Assembly (NCBI GenBank): GCA_039545355.1 | Contig: BCJJ01000009.1 | Coordinates: 785,757 to 849,756, forward strand | Length of the DNA: 64,000 nt | Reading direction: 5' to 3' | DNA from: Trichosporon coremiiforme | Lineage: Eukaryota; Basidiomycota; Tremellomycetes; Trichosporonales; Trichosporonaceae | Shown: positions 56,101-64,000 of the stretch, in pieces | Position numbering within the stretch: position 1 is the first letter of the stretch | Layout: every line of letters starts with the position of its first letter | Made by a program: the position numbers and the translations under genes | Notes under the pieces: generated by a model | Databases searched by the model: none | What the model saw: only the letters and a program-made list of their open reading frames with translations | Told to the model about the DNA's origin: nothing

Positions 56101-57165
56101 CTACATCTTCAAGCCCGAGCGGCCCTTATAGCCCAAACAGACCCAGTAAGCCTCGGAGCTCTCCGATCTCGAGCTCTTCGGCTTATCTGTAATGACTCTC
56201 TGGAAGCAGGGTTGGAGGTGCTGTTTCCGGAACCGGACAAGGTCGGGGTGCTCGAAAAACTTGAGTCTGTGTGCGTCAGCTCAGGTCCGAACCACTGCGA
56301 GCTCACGCCATAGCACCTCCCGGCTTCAGGACCGAATGGGCGAACTCGGTGGCTGCCTCGACGAGATCGAGCGACGCCTGCGTGTCCCGAGCCTTCACAC
56401 CGGACATTGACGCCATCATGTCCGAAAGCACGGTGTCAGCCTTGGCTGGTTTCGGTCGAGGGGCTCGTCGCTTCTCCTCGCTCTCTTCGGCAGCCTCGCC
56501 CTCTCCCTCGGCCCCAGCTGCTGGCACGGCCGAGTCATTCGTCGTTGCAGCTCCGGCTGCTGATTCAGCGGCCGCAGCCTCAGCGGCCTTCCTCTCCTTC
56601 CTCGATGGTGTCGGTCCCTCGCCTGGTCGTAGCAGATCTCGAACGGCCGTCTGCACCTCCGATGAGAGGAAGTCGCCCTGCAGGGTCTTGACGCCGGGCA
56701 TCGGATCAATGGGCAGGAGGTCAACGGCGACGACCTTTTTCACCCGCTTCGAGCGCGCGGCAACCTGGCTCCATCCCCCTGGTGCGGCGCCGAGATCGAC
56801 GATGTTTCCCCGCAGAATGTGATATTTGGCGTCAAGCTCTTGAATCTTGAAACCGGAGCGGGCACGGAGAGGCTCGCCTGCTATTCCGAGGGAATCGGCT
56901 GGAGTTAGTTTTAAAAACAAGGAAAGCCTAGCTATATGTGTTCAGAGAAGGACAAACCAGGCTGAAGGGAGGAAGGAGGGGCAGGGGAGGGCGAGACAAT
57001 TATGGAAGGCTGCCAAGGAATGGTCGAGGTGGAATACTAACGATCGTCATCGAAGTCGAGCGACGCCTGCGCCGCATTGCGCGCGCGCACGAAGGGATCC
57101 CGAGCCTGCCGAGCGAGCCATCGACCGGACGAGGACGCCTTCAGAGCGGAGCGCGTCGCGAACAT
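56101..57165 (-). CDS. MRM2: FtsJ-type mitochondrial 21S rRNA 2'-O-methyltransferase
   Basis: Exons 57042-57165, 56307-56877 and 56101-56266 give 286 residues. The N-terminus (MFATRSALKASSSGRWLARQ) is basic and Ser-rich like a mitochondrial presequence. The methyltransferase has SGFKIQELDAKYHIL (catalytic Lys), VDLGAAPGGWSQVA (SAM-binding motif), DLLPIDPMPGVKTLQGDFLS, VLSDMMASMSG (catalytic Asp), LKFFEHP and SSEAYWVCLGYK (catalytic Glu): the K-D-K-E set of the RrmJ family. An Ala/Glu-rich insert of about 60 residues (near 120-180) is unusual. The first intron could end at 56878 or a few bases upstream; both keep the frame. Confidence 0.9.
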
Positions 57166-57381
57166 GACGCCGGGCACACTTGCGGTGGAGGTGGTGAGAT
57201 GCTGGTGGAGGGCCTGAAGAAATCTCGTGAGCAAGTGCGGGGCGCGACTGCGGGGTAGAACTCCAGCGGAACCTAAATTACAGGTCGCCGGCCGGCACCG
57301 CCCCTTGCCGCCGATATGACGATCTGGCGCGACGTTCAGGCGACTTGTCATCGGCAAGCTCGTTCGACCACCACATACACC

Positions 57382-58070
57382 ATGGTAAGTAGCAGCTCTT
57401 ATTCTGGGGTTGACTATCTGACACACAGGCCAACGCATCCTCGAAACGCATCTCCGCGGCCAACAAGGCTGCCCTGCGCAACCTCGCGCGCAACCTCTAC
57501 CTGATCAATGCGCTCGCACTCGGCGTGCGTTGGGTTAAGAGCAACGTCTACGGACGGCCGTTCCTCCCGAGTGGCTTCGTGCTCTTCCTCCAGGTTGCTA
57601 CCTTCATCGCGACCATCGCAGTATGGCGCTGGTTCGTCGCCATCGGCACGCCCCGCACGGACGCAAAGGGAAATGTCAAGGTCGGCGAGGACTTGGCCGG
57701 CGGCGGCATCATCGAACTCGCTTGGGACATGTGAGTGGACCGGAGTTGGCGAAAGCTGCAGCGCGGACATTCCCAGCTGACTAATAGGATCTACCTCACC
57801 TGGATTTGCACTCTCGGCTCGGCCCTCGTCGGCCCGTGGTTCTGGTACCTCTTCCTGCTCATTCCGGCCTTCGGCGCTTGGAAGATCTACGGCGTCGTCA
57901 AGCCCTTCCTCGGCATGTTCCTCCCCGGCATCTTTGGTACGAAGGGCCCCAAGCCTGCTGCGCAGGAGCAGCAGGCCGCCGCTCAGCCCGCCGAGTCCAA
58001 GAAGCAGGCCAAACTCCGCGCCCGCATGGAGCGCGGCGACAAGCGCGTCCAGCAGGTTCAGCGCCGATAG
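57382..58070 (+). CDS. SND2: SND2/TMEM208 homologue (ER targeting)
   Basis: Exons 57382-57384, 57429-57730 and 57788-58070 give 195 residues; the first coding exon is only the ATG. Features: a short basic N-terminus, hydrophobic segments around FVLFLQVATFIATIAVWRW, then LAGGGIIELAWDMIYLTWI and LVGPWFWYLFLLIPAFGAWK, matching the TMEM208/Snd2 core, and a basic C-terminal tail (KKQAKLRARMERGDKR). Snd2 (Env10) helps insert ER membrane proteins independently of the signal recognition particle. It starts 216 bp from the divergent MRM2 start and ends close to the CHL1 3' end. Confidence 0.9.
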
Positions 58071-58161
58071 CTGCGGCTATTGATTCCGTTTCGTTCTGAT
58101 AGAGGGGCATTTCCTGCATAGATGCACTATGATACAATGTACGCACTAGTAGTACAAACAG

Positions 58162-61031
58162 TTACTTCTGCCGCTTCTCCCGGAAGAAGGCAGCCACGGC
58201 GCGCGCGGCGCCGCTCCAGTCGTCCGGTGTCTTCACATTCTGTCCAATCCAGCCTGGCAGCTTGTTGCGAATGCGTGGGGAGCTATACCGCCGGTCGACA
58301 AGGAGGATGCACGCGTAGTCGTTCTGGTGCCGGATCGCGCGCCCGATACTCTGGTTCACGGCTCGCATGCACAAGTTCTCGTAGAGCTCCCTGCCGGCAG
58401 AGGAGCCGCTCTGCCGCTCAACGTACTTCATCCTCTCTGCGAGCTCGGGACTCGAGGCGTTCGCGAACGGCAGCCCCACCATGATGACGCACCGACCGAG
58501 CCGGTCTGCGAAGTTGATGCCTGTGTGTCAGTTGAAAGCGAGAAGCTGCAAAGCTTACCTTCGGAGAGTTTGCCGCCGACAACGGCGAACATAAGTGCAC
58601 CCGTACGCTTCTCCTTCGCTGTCTCGATCGCCATCGCGTAGTCACGCAGCACGGTGTCGACCTCTCCGGCTGTTTGCGGCTCGTAAAAGATCTGCTTTTT
58701 CGCATTGAATTTGTCCAGCAGGCCGCCGGGTCCGCCCCACGCCGTCTTCAGCCGGTCGAGGAAGGCGTATGATGGCACGAAGACAACCACGCCGTCGGGG
58801 ACTAAACCTATCGTCGACTGCAGGACTGCTCCCAGCTCCGTGACCTGATGTCAGCTCGTGACTACGTATTGATGCTGTGCTCACCAGAGAGTCATCTCCA
58901 CGATTGGAGTACTTAAACTCCAGCTCTGTGCGTCTTGGCCCACGCGAGACAACCTGCGTGAGGAGGTTGCTCTTGGGGATGACATGGGAGCACGAAATCG
59001 TAGCGAACTTGCTGCGAGGAATGCCTGGGAAGAGTTGGTTGTAGAAGTCCGATAGCTACTGTCAGCCTGTGACAAACTTTTCCAGCTTACAGGCTCCATA
59101 GTGCCTCCCGCAAGGACGATGGCTCTAGCCTTCTCGACGACCTCCTGGAACCGCTCTGCGGGGTTCAGAAGGACATACTTCACAACAACCTCCTTGTCGT
59201 AGGAGAGGATGACGCGGCCGTCGTCCTTCGCATCAGTCAAGGAGAGGAGGAACGCCTCAACGGAATGGAAAGCCGCAATGGACGCGTGCCGCACAGAGCT
59301 GCTGCGCTTCGCCTTGGCCATCTGCTCCTCGAGGCTCTCAGCAAAGCCGCTGACCTTGCGCGCCAACTTCGACTCCTTCAGGTATGCGACCATCTCGACG
59401 AGATTCACTGCGTCCGAGCCTGAGCCCTCGGCCGCGCGCGACATCAGGTCGTTCACGTTCATGAGCTCGCCCTGCGCTTTCTTCACGTTCGACTTGGCCT
59501 CGAGCCCGTACGTCTCGCACACACGCGCCAGGCCGCGCAGTACCGACAAGGTCTGCTTGATCCACAACGCGTGCCGCGGCTTCAGCCTGTTCTTGAAGCG
59601 TGCGAGGTATTGCGTCAGCTGCATGCAGGCGCTTCGGAGGTGCGTTGCTGGCAGCGCGCAAGAGTATATTCCGAGGATGGTGTCGATGAGGTCTGTGGTC
59701 AGCTACACGCACAAGGCTGTTCAAGCTCACTATGCGCCTCATCGATGACGACGATCTGGTCGGTGAGGTCAATACCGAGCGCCTCTCGCGCGTTCTTCTG
59801 CAGCAGCAAGTTATAGGGCAGCGTAACGAGCTGCGCCTGCTTGACAGCTTTGCGAGTGGCGTAGTACGGGCAGACCTGGCGCTCCTTGCCCTCCAGAACA
59901 AGGTCTTCTATGTCGCGCACTGTCGCGAGGACGCTGTCTCGGGCGTCGAGCATCGGCCCTTCCTCCTTGGGCATGTAATGGCATCGCTGTGCACCTAGGG
60001 TCAGCTCAGACAAAGCCTCGGAGCTCACCACTCTTCTGCATGTCAAGACATGCCTCATTGAGGCGGTCCTCTCGAAGTGATCGGACCTTATCGTTGATAC
60101 ACATCTGCCGCCTGGATGCGAGGGGCACCAGACTGACGGGCTCGTCGACCTCCACAGCCAACTCCTCGTTTGCTGGTGCAGGTGGTTCTGGCTCGCCAGA
60201 GAACGTGGTCTTGAGAAGCTCAGAAGTTAGCTGTCGCAGTTGACTGTGCGTGCGACTGGCGAAGTAAACCTTCGGGATGTCTTCCTCCGCGACCTCCTCC
60301 TCCGGCTTCGGTTCCGGCTCAAGCTGGGCAAGGAGCGCGCGCACCTCGGCGCTGAGAGCCGGTCCATCTGAGGCGACGACCTTCTCCTGCTCGCTGTCTT
60401 CGGGGAGGAACTCCTCCTCGCTCTTCGCTTGCTTCTCGGACGCCGTTGCCGTACTCGGTCGCGCGCGTTTGCCGGGTCCGCCAAACGCTCCTGCGTGCGA
60501 AGCTTGCCGAGCTTTGCGCTCCCGTTCACGAGCAGCCGCCAGGCGCTGGGCTCTTGCTTCCGATGCGGCGCGCAGCTCCGTCATGTGACGCTTCACAGCC
60601 TTCTCGACAACCCAGTCCGGGTCTATTTCCGTCAGCTTGTCCGCCTGCTAGTATTGAAGCTCACCTTCAGGGTCGTCTTCCTTGAACCTCTTGCGGAGGT
60701 CATCCTCCGTTGCTTTGTCCAGTCGCTTCTGGTGCGCCGACAGCCAGGACAGAGTCGACGTGAGGAGCGTCAGAGACTTTCCAGTTCCTGTAGGCGAAGA
60801 GACCTGATTGTCAGCTCTAGAGAGACAATCAACGCTCACGATGGCAATCTTGCCATCCTCAATCGCGCCGAAGACCGTCCTCATGAGGTCTAGCTGGATC
60901 TGGTACGGCGTGAACGGGAAAGGAAAGGAGGTCGGCGTGTCGAGATGCGGCACGAGGGGCTTCTGCTCGTCTGCACCGTTAGCCGCATTGTCGCGTTGCG
61001 CGATGGCGCCCGAAGCAGTGTCGAGCGCCAT
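58162..61031 (-). CDS. CHL1: CHL1/DDX11 Fe-S DNA helicase
   Basis: Eight exons (60840-61031, 60665-60803, 60029-60622, 59731-59994, 59091-59692, 58885-59055, 58559-58844, 58162-58520) give 868 residues, all phases closing. The start [15 protein letters not shown] is the Q-motif region; SSPTGTGKS is Walker [13 protein letters not shown] is motif Ia; VVIDEAH is the DEAH box; [14 protein letters not shown] is motif VI. Four Cys (MCIND, ACLD, RCHYMP, VCPYY) form the iron-sulphur cluster of XPD-family helicases. Chl1 acts in sister-chromatid cohesion and genome stability. An in-frame upstream ATG (61148) would add 39 residues. Confidence 0.95.
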
Positions 61032-61361
61032 AGGTAGGATAGGTTGGGAGGACGAACAGGAAACGGGCTGGGGAATGTCTGAATTTGTTTTCGACGCGTC
61101 GAGCGCGGCGTGCCTGGGTGGCAAATGGAAGCGCGTTGGTGACGACATGCTCAGACTGGTACGAACTCAACCCTCTCGGCTAACTTGAGGCTAGCTCCTG
61201 ACACTCATGCTCTGATCCAAGGGCCACTTCCCAGTTGCACTCATCAAAGCAGCAGCGTCATGTCAATGCAGCACCCTATGCTCGCAATGGAGATGCATAC
61301 ACTCTTCAGATTCACTTCTAAACCCTGCCCAACGCTCCTCTGGATCCCGCGTTTGTCGCTT

Positions 61362-62130
61362 CTACTTGTCCTTAAAGGTCAGCGAGACGCCGTTGACGCA
61401 GTGCCTCTCGTCAGTGGGAGTGGGAAATCCCTCGCCCTTGAAGACGTGCCTGCTCATTAGCTTAAGTCTGCGATGAGAACGGAGTCGTTGTAGCCTTCGT
61501 GGAGCGAGAAGCAACTTGATCAGAACTTGCAACACTCACCCAAGGTGCGATCCGCTGTCGTCAGCTAAAGTCTACCCAACCAGCTTACCAGTTAGCGCAG
61601 GTGATCTCAGTCCTGAGCATGCCCATGGTCCTGTCTTCATGGCGGTTCACAGCGCCCGGGACCGTGTCAAAGAAGGCCGGCCAGCCGCAGCCCGAGTTAC
61701 TGCATGTCAGCTTGTCCTTCTAAACCGCACAGATCGATCGCAAGCGTTGACTTATACGACAAATACTAGCACTCGTTCGCAGATGCCCATGTCAACGAGG
61801 GGGAAAGGAGCAAGGTCTCACGGGTCACCCCCAGTCCACTCCGCCAGTAACCGTAACTCACAACTTCTGCTTGCTGGTGTACAGCGGAGCATCACAGGCG
61901 GCACAGTTGTAAACACCCTCGTCCTGCTTCTTGTCATACGGGTGCGAGCCGGGAGCCTCGGTGCCCTTCTGGCGAAGGACGCGGAACTGCTCTGGGCTGA
62001 GCTCGGCACGCCATTCGGCGTCGGTCTTGTTAACGTTCGGGGCGGACATGGCGCGAACTTGAAGGAGGGTAGAGACTCTAGCGGGACGAACGGTTCGGGG
62101 AAGGCGGGCTGCGAGTGAGAGGGGCCTCAT
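61362..62130 (-). CDS. Methionine-R-sulfoxide reductase (MsrB)
   Basis: Exons 61862-62130, 61589-61699, 61540-61554 (15 nt) and 61362-61449 give 160 residues. Features: CAACDAPLY and CANCGSHLGHVF (zinc CxxC pairs), GCGWPAFF, and RHCVNGVSLTF with the catalytic Cys. The enzyme repairs methionine-R-sulfoxide in proteins using thioredoxin. The first 27 residues are Arg/Leu/Ser-rich like a mitochondrial presequence, and a second ATG at 62049 (MSAPNVNKTD) would give a cytosolic form, so alternative starts may target both compartments. The 15-nt exon is needed to complete the second CxxC and the HLG motif. Confidence 0.93.
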
Positions 62131-62800
62131 AGGAGATGGGAGGAAGGCGAAGCTACTAGAGATGTTTAGTCAGAGCTCGTTGGGAAGGTGGAGGCCAGAG
62201 ATGACGTGAGTGGTGAGTCACGTGTGTGGCCGTTATCTACGTCGCGTTCATCGAAGGTGTGTACACCTTGTCCAGCTCAGCCGTCCAAAGTGCACGACAG
62301 GGATGCGTGGGGCAGAAGCATGATCAGAGAGTATTAGTCCAGGCGCCCGATACCTCCACGCTGCACGACGGTCTTGAATTGCAATACAAACAATCACGGT
62401 TGGCCTATGGCCACGGCGCATCAGTCGAGAAGAATCGCTTTCTCCATCATCCACGTCGTCCATAAGCGTCCCTCGTTGCCGTGACCAGCTGCCTCTTGTC
62501 GCGCGCGGCACTGCAGAGTCAGCACGACGCGGCGATGACGAGCACGTCGCAGGCAGCAGACAGTCGACGTGCCTTACAATCATCGCTATGGCAGGACAAT
62601 CCGGTGCCACAGCACGTGCACATAATACGGAAAATATCGGCGATACGTCCACGTGTCCGAAAATGTCGAAACCGCTAAACTGTCTAGGTCGAAATTTGGT
62701 CCCGCCGTGCGCTGGGAGAGGTGCTGCCGGGTTGGGAGCAAGAGCGAATGCATCGTCTTGCTGATCCTCTAACCGTCAAACTTCGACCAGGTTATTCAAA
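62131..62800. promoter_or_regulatory. Divergent promoter, MsrB / RPL26
   Basis: 670 bp with CACGTG words (about 62613 and 62650), AAACTGTC (62677-62684) and the 19-bp element shared with RPS11 (62692-62710). Another CACGTG lies near 62220 by the MsrB gene. Confidence 0.7.
62692..62710 (+). promoter_or_regulatory. Shared ribosomal-protein promoter element, RPL26 copy
   Basis: aaatttggtcccgccgtgc begins 109 bp upstream of the RPL26 ATG; 18 of 19 bases match the RPS11 copy, which begins 111 bp upstream of its ATG. Confidence 0.65.
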
Positions 62801-63697
62801 ATGGCTATTGGTGCGTATCCCGCTCGACACACGACAGGGACATATCGATCTCCGGCAAGGACAGACATCGCGAGCGTTGGAATCGAGTCGACAGAGTTGT
62901 TGGAACGGCAGGGATGGAAATTTTGGACGGTTCGGACGACTGCAGAGGAGAAGCGTGCGACCATCGACGAGGGCGGACCTGTGATCGTACGCTTTGTGCG
63001 GTACTCTTAGAAGGCGGGCAGCTCGTCGGGAGGGGCGTCGACAACTGCGCGTTGGTGGAATAATCTGCAACTGCGGGATCGGGTCTCTCGACTCCTCTTC
63101 GACAGTGAACCGGACCAGTTCGTCTATCGACTAGCCAACCCTCTTGAGCGTCCGATTGAGAGCTGCAGCCTACGTCTCGGCATCTGTTTCCAACTCTCGA
63201 CATGCGCTCGATAATGATGTCTTGTTCCCCAGAGATCATGTCCTAGCTGTCCGAAGTTTCACGAAGCTAACCATCAGGCCTCGCTTCTGACCGCCGCAAG
63301 TCCCGCAAGGCTCACTTCTCCGCCTCTTCGGGCGAGAAGCGCAAGATCATGTCGTCTCCTCTCTCCAAGGAGCTCCGCGGCGAGCACGGTGTCAGGTCGA
63401 TCCCTGTTCGCAAGGACGACGAGGTCCTCATCGTCCGGGGCAAGTACAAGGGACGTGAGGGCAAGGTCACCCAGGTGAGTNNNNNNNCNCNNNCNNNNTN
63501 CANGNNNTGCNCNAGCTGACNTACAGGTCTACCGCAAGAAGTGGGTCATCCACGTCGACCGTGTCCACGTTGAGAAGTCCAACGCCGCCACCGCCCCCAT
63601 CGGCATCCACCCCTCCAACGTTGTCATCACCACCCTTAAGCTCGACAAGGACCGCAAGGCCATCCTTGAGCGCAAGGGCCGCAAGACCGCGGCTTAA
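62801..63697 (+). CDS. RPL26: 60S ribosomal protein L26 (uL24)
   Basis: Exons 62801-62810, 63278-63474 and 63527-63697 give 125 residues. The first coding exon is just ATGGCTATTG; the 467-nt intron then leads to [39 protein letters not shown] and [17 protein letters not shown], conserved in uL24. Short first exons with long introns are typical of fungal ribosomal protein genes. The second intron contains ambiguous bases, but its splice sites are readable and the frame closes. Confidence 0.97.
63481..63521. other. Ambiguous bases inside RPL26 intron
   Basis: A mixture of N and called bases in the second intron, with the branch region (agctgac) and acceptor still readable. It looks like masked low-quality or collapsed consensus. 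Confidence 0.95.
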
Positions 63698-64000
63698 GCG
63701 TCTCAACGCATGCGCATGTTAGAGGGCCGTAGTGGGATGTACCTATGATACACTGGACTTTGGAGAGAAGCGGAGCCGACTGGAGCAGTAGTCACCCAAG
63801 ACCAGGCTCAGTGTGCGGAGTAGTTGTCGGGACATGGAAGTCGCGGAGGGATAAAGGAGACACTGATATTAGCAACGATCAACTCATGGCAGCACGTCAA
63901 GCAGAGTCCAAAAGGCGAGAGAAGCTACGCTAGGGCCGAGAGCCGCGGTAGACACTGTTGGAGACGAGCGTGGACTGGCGGCTACGCCTCTAGGCGGAAT
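63698..64000. other. 3' region of RPL26, window end
   Basis: 303 bp after the RPL26 stop. No gene or motif recognised. Confidence 0.45.

Noticed and set aside
62811..63277. Intronic box C/D snoRNA in RPL26, and similar candidates in RPS11 and the two-RRM gene introns
   Set aside because: Only weak C-like boxes (tgatgt/tgatgg) occur, the D-like CTGA words coincide with branch sites, and no terminal stem was convincing.

Overview
The window is nuclear DNA from a basidiomycete fungus, most likely a tremellomycete yeast (Cryptococcus or Trichosporonales relatives). I infer this from the GC-rich sequence, the dense short introns (many only 36-38 nt, with GTGAGT/GTAAGC donors and CTGAC/CTAAC branch sites close to the acceptor), and the gene content: an SRA-domain reader with an AT-hook array, an RSC4-type double bromodomain protein and a fungal HOS3 deacetylase. 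No species can be named from sequence alone. I assembled exons by hand and tested each joint for reading-frame closure and family fit; transcripts would be needed to confirm them.

Layout. 1-178 is the end of a Tc1/mariner element cut by the window edge. 181-2799 holds no convincing gene. 2.8-4.7 kb is a DUF1308 (C7orf25-like) gene. 4.9-7.6 kb is a degraded-looking stretch with two doubtful minus-strand genes. 7.7-15.8 kb is a chromatin block: SRA/AT-hook protein, RSC4 and HOS3. 15.8-19.6 kb is empty. 19.6-23.1 kb is an unknown gene split by a full-length Tc1/mariner copy (20011-21767) with intact 27-bp inverted repeats, a TA duplication and an apparently intact intron-bearing transposase. 23.1-30.4 kb is a second large gene-poor block, ending at a mitochondrial carrier gene that appears to lack its last exon.

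From 31 kb onward the window is ordinary compact gene space: VPS28, NUF2, condensin YCG1, an unknown multi-spanning membrane protein, a C45 acyltransferase, RPS11, an unknown charged protein, a two-RRM protein, a KPWE-motif (PEX39-like) protein, a SET methyltransferase, an unknown small protein, an HpcH/HpaI aldolase, MRM2, SND2/TMEM208, CHL1, a methionine-R-sulfoxide reductase and RPL26.

Links between genes. SRA reader, RSC4 and HOS3 form a chromatin neighbourhood. NUF2 and YCG1, both chromosome-segregation genes, share a 361-bp divergent promoter carrying two copies of the same 11-bp forkhead-type site, one oriented toward each gene. RPS11 and RPL26, 20 kb apart, share a 19-bp element (18/19 identical) at nearly the same distance from their ATGs. 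The most notable observations are these two promoter findings, the clean transposon disruption, and the carrier gene that stops at an unused splice donor beside a gene desert. I did not find a coherent undescribed multi-gene system.
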